Assembly: GCA_010909165.1 (NCBI GenBank)
Contig: MU008163.1
Coordinates: 1,736,001-1,800,000 of the forward strand
DNA: 64,000 nt
Reading direction: 5' to 3'
Origin: Anthoceros angustus
Taxonomy: Eukaryota > Streptophyta > Anthocerotopsida > Anthocerotales > Anthocerotaceae
The translations under genes and the position numbers were made by a program. The stretch's first letter is position 1; each line of letters begins with the position of its first letter. Of the stretch, positions 1 through 11,846 are shown piece by piece. The notes under the pieces are model-generated. The model saw nothing but the letters and a program-made list of their open reading frames with translations. It had not been told where the DNA came from and made no database searches.

Positions 1-2250
1 GAAGGAGCCGGAGGAGGCCGAGGCCGGGCGAAGGTGCGGACCGCACAGGAAGGAGATGGTGGCCCTCGCAAGGATGGACGGAGGGGCTCGAGAGAGGAGC
101 GGCTGGTCCCATGAGCGAAGGGAAGCGTGCTCTATGGCGCAAGCTAGTCGAGCTCAGTGGCGAGGAGGAGGAGGCGGCGGAGGCTGGAAGTGTCGGAGAG
201 TAGCCTTGGCGGCCTCAAGAGATTCCGCCCGACTCCAGTTAAGCGGGCCTAGTGACGAGACGCGAAGCCGGCCAAGACGTCCAACTACCGAGCACCTGGA
301 GGAGGGGAGTACCGTGTGCCCGGCTCATGGGAGGAGGCACCACGGAAGGGAGGCTGGCGGTGTGACGCCCGACTAGCGAGACCCTGACCTACGGTCGAAC
401 CCCGCCGGACTAAAGACCAGCGGAAGGCCCCCCATGCAGCGCCCAGGACATCGTCCTTGCCCCTGCCCGTGAGTGTGAAGCGGAGGGAGAGGAAGGAGGA
501 GAAGAAGCGAGAGGATCTTTCCGAGGCGGGAGGACACCTGGCGACAACCCACCAGCCGGGCTCCTGTCCCCAACCGGGAGGCAAGAGGGCTGACTCGGAC
601 TCCCTCACCACCTCCAAGGCTAGCCCAAGATGGCAGGAGAAGGAGCTAGCGGCCAAAAGGGCCAAGGAGGTGGAAGGTCGGCCGAAACACTCAAGACCGA
701 GGTCCGATTGGTCTGAGACCTTGGTCGGGCTCCTGGTGGAGTATGGCGGTCCCTAACAGGCAGAGATGCCCGCACCCACGATGGACTTCTTGGGTGCCTC
801 CCAGTGGCCGTGAGGAGACACGGCAAGTTAAGCAAGCCGTCATGGACGGTATGCTCTGGGGTCTGCGGGCAGGCGGAGAAGACCCAAGTGGAGGCCACCA
901 TGGATGGTGGAGCTCGAGGGGCCAGCGGAGGCTGGCGGCCAAGAGGAAGGAGGAGACCCTCGCAAGAGTCAAGGAGGAGAAGTGCGGGAGCAGCAGGTCA
1001 AGGTCCGCCCACCATAACCGGGCCAGATCCTCCGGTGTGTGAGCAGTGAAGCAACACAGAGGCACGGCAAAGGCGAAGGACTTTGCAAGCGGAGGGAGGA
1101 GGCTGGGAGGAAGCCAGGCGGCGGAAGGAGCTAGGGACACGCCGAGACGGCTCGGCCGGGAGCAACACCAAGCCTGGGAGGCTGTGTGAAGGCGTGGGAG
1201 GCGAGGCCAGCAGAAGAGGACCACTCAGGCGAGACCGGCCAAATGTGGAGACGGCAGGGCAGCAGCCAACTCAAGACCGAAGGTGTGGCGGAAAGGCAGA
1301 CGCAGGCAAGCCGTGAAGAAGAAGAGGCCGGCAGGAGATAGAGGATCTCGGGCCACGGGGAGGCGAGGCGGAGGAGGCGGAGGCGGCGCGGAGGCTGAGG
1401 ATCGCAAGGAGACCACAGGGTGGCTCAAGACACGGTGGAACGACATGGAATTCTCAAAGGAGAATCATGGACCACGAAAGCGAGAGATCGAGCGCCTCAA
1501 CTTTGTTGGAGGGAGGAGGGAGGAAAATCTAAGGAGATGGACATCGCCGAGTTGGAGAAGGAGCCGGAGGAGGCCGAGGCCGGGCGAAGGTGCGGACCGC
1601 ACAGGAAGGAGATGGTGGCCCTCAAGGATGGACCCGGAGGGGCTCGAGAGAGGAGCGGCTGAGTCGGTGCCCGGAAGGCGAAGGGGCATAGCTCTATGGC
1701 GGCTAAGCTGTGAGAGCCCGGGCGAGAGGAGGAGACCCTCGCAAGGAGGAGGCGGAGGCTGAGGTAGCCTTGGCGCCTCAAGAGATTCCGCCCGACTCGG
1801 TTGGCGGGCCTAGTACGGGCAGCTCGGCCAAGCCGGCCAGTCCAACTCCAGGAGCACCTGCGGAGGAGGAGAATCTGGGTGCTCGGCTCATGTGGAGGAG
1901 GCAATTCAACAACTCGATTCGAGACTTTGCCTACTACCATAGAGCTCCTCAAGGCCCCCTGGAGGTCCCTAAGCCACCCCGTCAAATCGGACCCGGACTG
2001 CGGCCGAGGGAGGAGGAAGAGATGAAGGCCCCGGAGATAGTGCGTACCGGGACCTTGGGGCGGCTGATGGCAGACAGTGGTGTGGGAAGGGAGCACCGGA
2101 GGACCGAGACACGGCGGACCCTTTGGACGGTAAGTCCGTCGCACCACTACGGAGGAAGGAGGAGGGCCCGAGGGGCCATAGAAGTCGGAGGACTTGAGGC
2201 AGTGGGTCCGGTGGGTGAGGACGGACGAAAGTCTCAGGCTGAGAAGTCCA
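1..2250. repeat. GC-rich direct duplication, period 1,556 bp
   Basis: The first ~330 bases recur from position 1557 onward, starting with the same gaaggagccggaggagg and following in the same order with scattered indels, so the period is 1,556 bp. The strand is purine-rich (gag/gga runs), which opens long meaningless frames in several phases. A shorter shared piece (ggaggagaccctcgcaag) occurs near 950 and 1730. The window begins inside this repeat. One frame at 1710-2345 encodes an acidic/basic stretch that could be a decayed element gag-like region, but I see no diagnostic motif. No gene is supported here. Confidence 0.75.
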
Positions 2251-2271
2251 GAACCCACGAGTCCGGACCAC

Positions 2272-2785
2272 GAGGTCCGGACTCAGTCGAGACCGGACCC
2301 CGAGGTTGGACTCGAATAAGGCGGACCCCGAGGTCCGGACCCTAGGTTGAGATGGACCCCGAGGTCCGGACTCAGTCGAGACCGGACCCGAGGTCCGGAC
2401 CACGAGGTCCGGACCACGAGGTCCGGACCGAGGAGACCCATCATGAGGTCCGGACTCAGTCGAGACCGGACCGAGGTCCGGACTCGAGAGGAGAGGGGAA
2501 TCACCACGGCTGCCTCAAAGTGAACCTTCTTGGGGACCCAGGCGGGGACCCAGGCGGGGACCCACCAGCGAGACAAGAGAGGAAGGCGAGGAGGACTTGG
2601 TGGTGACCGCCGTTGTCAGGCCGCCGCCGGTGGCTCAACCTGATAGAGTCTCGAGAAGGGGAAGGGGCCCCGCCTCGCGGATCATCCGATTGGGTGCGCC
2701 GCAACTGTTAGGGCTAGGGATTGGGCCACCAGCGGCTAAGGTCCGGACTCAGTCGAGACCGGACCCGAGGTCCGGACCACGAGAT
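2272..2785. repeat. ccgga-rich minisatellite
   Basis: Units combining gaggtccgga, ctcagtcgagaccgg and accacgaggtccgg are repeated about ten times between 2272 and 2495, with a further block at 2736-2785. The core tccgga is palindromic. A separate short tandem (ggggacccaggc, three times) lies at 2531-2562. All coding frames through it are repeat-driven. Confidence 0.8.
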
Positions 2786-3797
2786 AGGCGGAATGGAGGG
2801 AAATAGTAGGCGGCATACATGGGGCTTCCTTGTTTGCCACCACCAGCTGGAATAGAGAATGTAATAAGGCGGCAGCCCTTGGGCGTAGTATAAGAGGGCA
2901 TAGGCCACTCTAGTAAAGCATCTTTCTTTTGGGGTGAATCAAGTGTTGCCCCTTAGAGAGACCCTTGTGTGTCATTTGCTACGCGAGTCCACAGTCAGGC
3001 GGGCACGATAGCCCGAAGATTGATCAAGGTCCCGTGACCCGGACCCTAACGTGTGGTGGTGTGCAGGGCGAACGATCGAGAGACCTTGCTCTTCCGAGGC
3101 CGGGGCCGGCGTTGGAGCGGAACGGGCGTAGGCAGTGGAACTCCGGGAGGCGTGTAGAGCCGGACGGAGGCTGGAGGCGGCAGCGAGGTCCGGACCACTT
3201 GATTTCAGCCACTTACTCTTCCCAAAGAGCGATGAGCGTGGTAAGTGGTGAGGAGAATGGACTAGAGCAGAGATTGGGCTGGTAGGATACAGACTGAGCA
3301 GGTCCTTAAACGTTTGGCCACGCCGGGCCTGTCGGTGGACGTTAAGAGTAGTTAGTAGTAAAACTGCGAGCACGCGCGCTTTGAGTCCGAAACGGTCACG
3401 ACGGTGAGGTGAGAATCGGTTGAGACGGTATGGCTGGAACTCATCATTCTCTTGGGAACGGACCCTTGTTACAACCATTTTGGATGCGCCCCCTTGGCGT
3501 CAAGAAAATCGCGCCACATGCTTGAGACCTCAAACAAAATAGGAGGTTTGGCTTCCACAATGCTTGGAATACCCATGCAGATTGCATCCAAGTCTCGACG
3601 TCGTTTCAGCTTCAACTCCTCCAAGCTACCTAGGTTGATGGGAAGAGGTGCCAGTGATCAGATTGCGCCCATCAGATTCGAACATGATTACCATGTGACA
3701 TCTCGTTCTCCACAACAAGATTTAGGTCAGGTAATGTTCTTTCTTTTTCTTGTGCCCGAACATAAGATCCATTGGTACACCAAGCAAGAGGCAATAA
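2786..3797. other. no gene recognised
   Basis: Mixed-composition DNA between the minisatellite and the MULE transposase 3' end. Short frames exist on both strands but none shows a recognisable domain. The last ~350 bases probably belong to the 3' part of the MULE element. Confidence 0.5.
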
Positions 3798-4850
3798 CTA
3801 GGAAATATGTTCAAATATACCAAATAACTGTTGCACCTTCACAACATGTTTGCAAATGAATCCTTTTGGCCCCATCCTACAAGTACAAAATGCCCATGTA
3901 GAATGTGCAGCCTCAATGACGTAAACCTTGTCCCTATCCTCAGAGGACATGCAATATGCAACAAGAGACCCTAGACGGAATATGACCTCGTCCAGGATGG
4001 TGCTCAGCAAGACAAAACATGCTCATATACCTTCTCGAGCTTTGAATTCGGCTTGTAACCCCCAGCCTTGGTGAAATCAAGGTACCAAGAATGCATGCTA
4101 CCTGTTCACAAGTTGATGAAGCCAATCCATACGCCTTCGCAACGCAGCCTTGGTAAAAGATACTCTTTCCTTCAAGAATCGATGAAAGGCCTCCAAAGCA
4201 TACGTGGTATCTTGTCCAGCGTGGGGAAACATCCTACAGTTCTTCAACCACATGTTTGGCATAAAGAAATGCGAAACATTATTATACACAGCCGACACCA
4301 TGTGACCATCATTCAAGCAACCCTTACCGCACAAAGAAACTAGTGCACTTTGGGCAAAGAATAATACCTATAGAGTTACCCCATTGCTTCTTGAAATACT
4401 CAACGAAGGCTAGTTGACTTCCATGCCACTCCTTGTAGAAGAACTCTAAGATGCCACCCATCGATACCATCTTGTGTATTATGGCCTACAACATACATGA
4501 TCTCCGCAAGAGCTGCCCAAATCTTCTTCCTTACAATAATGCACTTTACATTATTTAAAAGGATCCGCTGCCATGCCTTCCTTACATGCCATAGACACAA
4601 CACAACATGTATGTTGGCCCCCCATACGTGTTTAAAGGCACCTATCTCTGCTAAACAATCATCAACTAGGAAGCAACTAGGGACCCATGTTGCACATGTT
4701 GTGAGAGCGACATGTTGTAGCGGCGCCAACCATGACACCAAAGAAAGTATAGTAGCCTCCTGTGTTAGTGCCCAAGTGTGGAATGGGTTTTTGCATCTGA
4801 AGACGCAAAGAGGCCACATTTACCCTCTATGTCGTTATAGTCCTAGGATT
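3798..4850 (-). pseudogene. MULE transposase, C-terminal half (DDE remainder and SWIM zinc finger)
   Basis: Read on the minus strand this segment encodes the back half of a Mutator-like (MULE/FAR1-like) transposase. Seen directly: PSCFLVDDC at about 4655-4680 (second catalytic aspartate block), followed by HVVLCLWHVRKAWQRIL, the conserved W/H block of MULE DDE domains, and near the end CTCRMGPKGFICKHVVKV (about 3829-3895), a SWIM-type CxC...CxH zinc finger. Frames shift at least twice (4819-4400, 4334-4098, 4010-3798), so the copy is broken unless the breaks are base-calling artefacts. The missing front half lies at 8.4-9.5 kb, separated by a GC-rich insertion. Confidence 0.82.
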
Positions 4851-7800
4851 CGATCCCAAGGGAATGGTGTTGTGTCAAGGTGTGCTAAATCTATGGATTC
4901 TAGACCCCCGCCGCCACCCCACCTTCTCCGGCTACTGCCCAAACCCACCACCGTGGTAGACTCGGCCACCGGTGGCGGTTCGCCGGGAGCCCTACAGCCC
5001 CGCCTTTGTGAGTCTATTCGTCACGACTTCTCTAACACGGACCTAGGCTATCGGACACCTATATCGCCTCACCTTGCCAGAATTTGCGATCCTACCACAC
5101 TTCCCACTCCTCGCGTTTCGATTTTCCCTCACGCTCTCACAATCCCTCGGTAGCGCTCACTACCCCTCAGGAACCTTTCCCAATGAACTCTCCCTCGTCT
5201 CACGGGCCACCACAGACCCTTCCTTGGCCACAGACCCCTCTCATGGAATGAACACACAGTGGCGGTTGGAAAAGAGGATCGGGAAAACCCGGTCGGTGCT
5301 TGGGCCTTCCAGCGGTTCCGCCTCGGCCGTCGCGGCACTCCTACCTCTTTTCGTGTGGCCGCTACCTTCCGGCGTGGAGCTTGGCCACTCCGCTCTCGAC
5401 CATCCGAGATCTTCCGGCCTTCTTGTGACGGAAGGCGGTCGCGAACCCGTTTGATCTTGACGGGCGTCTCCAATCAACCCCACTCGGCGGTTCGATACGG
5501 AAGTTCACACGAAATGCGCCTTGAGAGACACGGAGGGTCTCTTATACATCGGGTGTGGTCCAACACGGCTCACTTCTCTTTAGTGTCTAAAATTGTAGCT
5601 CCTACCACGGCGCCCTTACCAATCTAAGCAACAACGGCTCTGGTGATGGAACTCCCTATCCTCTCGCACGAAAAACCCGGTCCTAGGCTATCGCGACTCC
5701 CCTAAAATCAGCGCTGCCGCCTCGCGATTCTTTGCCTCGCCCTCGGCCCATGGGGACCCCTCTCGCTCTTGACCTCGCCAGTCAAGCGATTTTCCCCACA
5801 ACCTCCACCTCGCTCTCCTTTTGAATTTCCCTCGCGCCTTCCAGCGGGCGTTGCTTTGCCTCTATGTCCATTGTCCGCTCCTCCTCATTTGGACAACCAT
5901 CAATGCTCCTCCTCCATGCTCGCTGCGCCTCGCTCATCTCTTCCGGCACCACTTGCGGAGGATGGCGCCCGCTCCTACTCGAAGGAACCAGCAGTAGCGC
6001 TGTGGTCAAGATGTCTGACCGGTGGTTTACGCCCCTCCTGTCCCAACAACCACATACGTTTAGGTGAGCACCGCTCACCATGCGGCGAAGCGAGGACATG
6101 AGCATCCTCATCCGGGCCGTAACTGTCGCCCTTCGATCTGAGGTCCTTACCCTCTCCTCCGTGGACAATCACAGGCGGTGCTGATTCTCGGGATCATCCC
6201 TCCATCTGCGACACTCCGTCGGTGACTTCCCCACCTCGGTTCCCGTTCCACGGTGGCTGGTTTAGCCACCGTGGTGGTTCTTCCACGGTGGTTGTTTGGC
6301 TCCTGGGTGTTGCTCGGCCTTCTTGGTTTGGCCACCTCTCTCTTGACTCGGCCTAACCGTCTCTTTCCGCTTGTACCTCTCATGACTTCTTGAATTTCTC
6401 CAAGGCGCCATCGCTTCCACTGCTCCTGGACTCGCGAGACCTCATCTTGAAGCTCTTCAATTGTAGCATCGCCCCTTGACTGATTTACTAAAGCTTCTGC
6501 TGAGTGGACATGTGCCTTGCTCCTGTGCCTTGCATAAGGCCGCCCGCACTCCGTCTGCGCTCCTCGGCCGCCTTGCTCTCGCCTTCGGGCTCTCCAACTT
6601 CTCCTTGAGCAACTTCTCCTGGCCTTGCACACTCGGTGAGAGCCATGGGCTTGATCGAGGAGATCACTGCGTCATGCCATGGCGAAGTCAAACCACTGCA
6701 AATCCCAAATTGGGCTGTCCCTTGCCCATCCGCCTCCACAACAATTCTCGTGTCACGGTGTCTCCTATCCCCACCTCGGTAGGACGGTTCGGTGAAATGT
6801 CGCCAAAAATGTCCGGAGCTCGTTGCGGTCTCGGTGCTGAAGTTAACCCCTCCTCTCCTAGGGGTTGGTGCCTTGCCTCTTCCCGCTTCATTCTCCCCTA
6901 AGCGGCATTCATCCCACACAGGAGGGGCAACTTACCATTTCCCTTTACTTTTCCTCCTTTACGCGTTCTGCTGCGTCTTGACTGGTGACCACAGGTGTGG
7001 CTGTGGGTTCCTCCTCTGTGGCTGCCCTCCCTTCTTGCGATCCCGTTCGGCCGTTGCGCCCTTCGCTTCTTACCCTTGAAACTTCCCCACCCTCTTAGAA
7101 CCTTCGAGCGCACTCCCAAGCTGGAATCCTTGCCCGAATCCTCCTTCAATTCCTCCTCTTCTACCTTGAGTTCACGGGCTTCCAACCATGCGGGCGGACA
7201 CGACTTCAACTCCGTTAAACACCGGAATGCGCAAATACATGAATCGAGAAAAGGCGAAATCAAGGAGGGCCGAGGGAAGAGTAAATTCGCCTTCTCCTCA
7301 CAGGCTCTTTGAAAATCATCCTCCCCAATCAATTTGTGTACCCTTGACCACCTCGTGAAGAAAAACCAGAAGTGATCCGCCATATGATCCTTCCGGTTAC
7401 ATAGGAAGCACAAAATCCATTTGGCCAATCCCACCAGTGCTTGAACACGAGTTGGCGAGTCACCCGACCATTGTTCACTCTCACTTCCCAGGCTTCATGG
7501 CGCGGCTGCGCTTTCAAGGTCTTCTTTATTTGGGGTCAATCACCAAGCTCCCATCCTCGATGCTTCTCGCCCCTACTGCTCGAAGAGGCCAAATCCAGAT
7601 TCTGCGGCCTTTTCCTCGCGTCACCCTCTTGCGACTTGGTCCTTAATTGCGGGCGCACTCTTGCACCAATGGGTAGCACCATTTCTTCTCCATGAACTTG
7701 AGACCCGGCTCACACGGTGCCGGCTCTCACTTTCCAGTGGTCCATGTTGGGCCCTGCGTGAGTGAGATTTCGGCGCGGCTCGGGCGCCATCTCCTTCTCT

Positions 7801-8400
7801 CGTTGTCTCCCAAAACAAAACCTCGACTACCACCGGATCACGGTGAGAAGAAAAAAAAAATCGAGCCGCCCTCGCGCGCTCCTTCCACGCCTCCTCGCGA
7901 ACTTGCCGATTTCTCTCCTCCGCCGCCGCCCGCTCACGATCGTCGCGCCTTTTCCTCCTGCAGTGAGGCGGTGATTTGGCTGGCGTCGTGATGTGCGCGC
8001 CCCTCTTGCTGACTCCGCTCATTGCCCCTCACGGAAAGTCGCGACCTCGCGGTCTTGGGTGTGCCCTTCTCCCGATTCGCTCCGTGTGGTAGTCGCTCCG
8101 CCACTAGGGGTTGTAAATTCCCACAGTGCATGCGTTTCTCGGCCAGTGGTGGAACTAGCCACCACCCACTTGACTACTGGCTGGCATATTGTGAGCATCC
8201 CTAGCATATATAGACACCTTTTATTCTAAAATTCCCAATACCCAAGGACTCTATTTCTACCCCACCCCTCAGGGTCAAACCTAAGGGTCGAAAAATTATT
8301 ATTATCTCCAAGGGCCAAGGACCATTCCGTATAAAAGACCCGACTGACGATTCTCAAAGCACTACTATTCTAACACACCCAAAACAAAAAAAATCGTTCA
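4851..8400. mobile_element. GC-rich insertion nested in the MULE transposase
   Basis: This 3.5-kb block interrupts the MULE DDE domain and differs sharply in composition from the AT-rich transposase on both sides. Minus-strand frames hint at an element: at 6898-7434 a degenerate zinc-knuckle-like CFLCNRKDHMADH followed by W in place of the expected final cysteine, then an acidic helix-rich tail. A glutamate/arginine-rich stretch lies at 6147-6632. No reverse transcriptase, integrase or clear terminal repeats were found by eye. Exact borders are approximate; a similar attcca..cttgg string flanks both MULE halves and could be a decayed target duplication. Confidence 0.55.
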
Positions 8401-9488
8401 CCCTGACACTTGAGAGCGGGGTTAGTTCACATGTGGTCTTCCACACCAAGCAACTGGAATACCATTAAGGTGTTGATCAAAAACCATGACCGTAAATAAG
8501 TGGTACCTATACTTGTTTATACCAAATGTGGCGTCCATGGCTAAAACACTATTGTTACCATGCTTGATGAACATCACGCATGAAAGGAGTTTGCAACCCT
8601 AAAACAAAAGGTTCACGAGTTCGATCTATGGAAGATAAGGTCAAGATTCACTTTGAGCCACATCTCAATGGACTTTACATCATCGGTCTAGTTTCCACTC
8701 ACTTCCACTTGTCGTTTCATGTTCAACACATCCTTGCGCGCATGTAGTCATCTCGACGTCACCACGCTCAAGTCCTATGTAGTGACTCATCTTCTCGTAC
8801 ACAACTGCAACATGTCGACGCATAATCTCCGACACAGAAACCTTGCAATAAAGACAATGTTTAACCCAATCCTTTTTCTCTTTCGAGATCCAAGGAGCTC
8901 TAGACAATTTAGGGTGTCTCACATACTGCGGACCATGATAGATATCACCTGCACGATCTACGTGCACTCCTTCATGAAGAAGGATTTGAGCAACTTCAGG
9001 GAATAAGCTAGCGCAACTGCTTCACAACAAAATTGGCCATACATCTGGTCTGCATCCGCACATTCTTGGGTGTGGTAGTAGCTCGGAAATCCTCCAGTCC
9101 ATATGAACACCAATACCTACATAGAAACACACGACAGCAAATACCAAGATTTGGCTTCAAGGCAAAGAAAGCACATGTACAGAGGCCACCAAGCCAGGAA
9201 ACCCAAGTGGTCAGGGAAATCAGTGCAGAGAACTTGGAAGTTGCAGAAGGTACCTGATATATGTGATTGCAAAGTGTCCAAGGACGGCACAATTGGTGGT
9301 GGTAGTGAAATTTGAGTCTTTGAATCCTTCCAATAGAAACTTGCAGCACATTTGAAGCCTTCACCAGAAATGAAATCTTCTACTCTACTCCATGGAATGT
9401 GGGCAATCTTCAAATCCTTCAAAACCTGCCAAGTTAGATTATCGATTCGAAATTGACCAAAATAAAATTGCACCTTAGGGCACTCCAT
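8401..9488 (-). pseudogene. MULE transposase, N-terminal half
   Basis: Minus-strand coding begins at 9488 with a methionine-started frame containing IPWSRVEDFISGEGFKC. It continues in shifted frames through a helix (SKEKKDWVKHCLYCKV, near 8880) to the first catalytic block VLAMDATFG (8524-8547) and LFTVMVFDQHLNGIPVAW (to about 8440). These are the zinc-binding/N-terminal and first-aspartate parts of a MULE transposase. The chain stops at PVAW, exactly where the second half at 3.8-4.85 kb resumes, which indicates one gene split by the intervening insertion. Frameshifts at about 9360 and 8970 break it further. Confidence 0.78.
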
Positions 9489-10435
9489 GGATGGAGCATG
9501 CTTGGCGGGCAGAATGCTTGGTTTAGGTTAATCTGTTTGTCTTTGGGTTGGTTTGTTTGAAACAGCCCACGCTCAGTTCATACTCCTCGCACACGGTTCT
9601 AAAATTAAGCATGGTTGGTTTACATCTCAACCTCGTTGTGGTGTGGGTGCGCATAATGGGGTTGTGCCATATGCTCGGCACAATACGGCAGTGACGTCTG
9701 TATGGACCGGTACATGGTGTTGTGTTTAATGTATACCATGATGAGAGAGAATCGTGATGGGCGAGGCATGGCATGCCACGCCAGATTTTACATGCGCGAA
9801 GCATTGATTGCTTCGGAGATTGAGACGCAGGCTGTAGCTGAGAGTGCCATGCGATTGCAGGCCTCCACGCCATTGATATATAGCCAATGCCCGGCCGGGG
9901 GTTAAGAGGAACATATTAGTCTATGTGGGAAATTCTACAATATTCGGGACTGTGGATGCAAACTAACCAATAGACCACTTTCCTTTATAAAAACGTCGCC
10001 TCCTCATGTCATGTGAGGTCAGGTCGCCTCCCAATGTCATGTGTGGTCAAGTTTGCGTGCGACTTAATGAGATCTAAGCGCATATGCACACACACATATA
10101 TGTAAAGTAAGGGGGCTTAGCTAGAGGGTCATACATATGCTGCTCGAGATACTACTAGGTCTTGGCAAAAATGCTACAACAGGTAGAGGCGTATGGATGC
10201 ACTCGGATGGATCTGTAGATGCACATCAATAACGCAAACAAGAGGGCATATACAAACTCATATTAACGACATTTTAAGGTCTGTGTATCAAGAACCAGTA
10301 TCATTGGTCACAACGGTATGCACTACTTCAACAATCCCACATAACTGGTAACAACGGCATTAAGGCATTCACACAAACTGGACAGTTTGTGGTAGGTTCA
10401 CCCCGGCTACCCAGAGCTAGCCTCGGTGGCCACAC
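9489..10435. other. no gene recognised
   Basis: Intermediate-composition DNA upstream of the MULE start. Small frames on both strands lack domains. The sequence cctcatgtcatgtgaggtcaggtcgcctcc... near 10,000-10,050 is a short imperfect direct repeat. Nothing else supports a feature. Confidence 0.4.
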
Positions 10436-11558
10436 TTATTCCACGGTCGTTGAATACATAGGTTCGACACTTCCTACCTGAGTCCTCCCCTGGGGTAGGT
10501 CCATTGCTTTGGTAGGAGATGAATTCTCCCCTACCTCCTTTCTGGTAGGAGATATGCATCCTACCACTTCGTTCGTAGGAGGTTTTTCTCCTACCATCTC
10601 ATTGTTAGGTGGTATTCCTCCTACCGCTGCCACTTTTGTAGCTGATGTCCCTACGGCGTCCGTCGTGAGGGTAGGAGATCATCCTCCTCTCTCGGCACAC
10701 TCGTCTGTGGGCATAATCCTCTCCATAGTTCCTCCAATGCCTACGGGGGCTAGTTCCCCCATCTCCTGGTCTCTTACCAAGGGCAATGAGCTCCCCTTGG
10801 TCTCCTCTGTGCCTACCCTTGTAGAAACACTGGTAAGATTAGGCCTACCTCTCTCTTCCTCACTCGATACCTCCACCAAGGAAGCTCCCACGGTGGTTCC
10901 GGTACCTTGAATTAAATCTTCGACGGCGGCCAGTGTCCATTATAGCTTCTCTCTTGTACCCGACCTACCTCAGCCTCCAAGGCTATTACTCCCTCAGATG
11001 TCAAAATGGCAAGATCCGTCTCTTCATCCTCCTCATTGTACCGTTCTTCGATTGTGTCCTGGAGGTTGTTGTAGTACATAACCACCCTGCCACTCTCTCG
11101 CTTCCGCGCATCCATGATCCTGGCTCTTAGTGGGTTTACGCGCTCCTTCCACTCAACTACATCCATCACCTTCGTTAAAGCGGTCTCTCTTTGGATCTCC
11201 GCCCTTTCCAGTTCCAAGGTGAGCCTCCCAATTTCCTCATCCTTACGCTTGGCATCCGTCACCAAGCATTTTACTACAATTGCCGTGGCCCTAGCTTGCT
11301 CCTCCTTGAGGGCTCGTGATAGCTTCCAGTAGCGTGACGAATCACAACACCGCCTTTTCCTACGCCTTCTTGCTTTTCCCCTACCCCATCTATGACTTGC
11401 AAGATCGTTCGATTGTTGTCGCTGCTGATCCAGGAGCTCCCTTGTGATGCGAAGCTCCTCCATGAGGCCTTTAGCCACGTTTCCCACTCTTGCTTTTCCT
11501 TTGCTAGCCTAGCATATTTCCCCTTGTAATACTCCTTCCTCTTGTCTATTGCTATCAA
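10436..11558 (-). CDS. coiled-coil protein fragment with 10-residue repeats
   Basis: Unrecognised. On the minus strand, two overlapping frames (11558-11274, then 11487-10912) give a strongly helical, charged sequence typical of a coiled coil (for example LTLELERAEIQRETALTK and LEAEVGRVQERSYN). They are followed at 10633-10436 by short repeats of the form VGEKPPTNEV. The frame changes between pieces, so the gene is either spliced or broken. No catalytic or binding motif is visible. Such coiled-coil ORFs often belong to retroelement gag-like proteins, but that is inference only. Confidence 0.35.
10508..10625. repeat. about 30-bp minisatellite with inverted ggtaggag/ctcctacc arms
   Basis: Four units start near 10511, 10544, 10574 and 10604. 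Each pairs ggtaggag or gtaggagg with a downstream ctcctacc, so each can fold into a small hairpin. On the minus strand the units encode four copies of a ten-residue repeat (VGEKPPTNEV type), which fits a coding minisatellite. Confidence 0.6.
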
Positions 11559-11846
11559 TCTCTTTTGCAGGAGGTCCTTCTCATCTTCAAGAACATGATA
11601 ATATTTGAAGCGACTGAATATACAAACCCACTTTCAGAAACCCGGACCAATTTGAGATTCAATTGCATTGGCCCCAAAACCTGGATTCTTTAGCGTTCTT
11701 GGTTTATGCCTTTGTGCCTTCACATCGCCATATGCGTTTGGTCCGTTTGGACAAAATTTTGCCTCAAGATATGGTGCACGGCGCAATAACAACATCTTCG
11801 AGGTCCGGAAGTAGTGGGAACCATGTTGATGAAGAATAGAATGAAA

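Noticed and set aside
56-2606. Many long open frames on both strands in the first 2.6 kb
   Set aside because: Purine-rich, GC-rich repeat DNA keeps stop codons rare in several frames. Products are low-complexity, change frame between repeat copies and show no domain.
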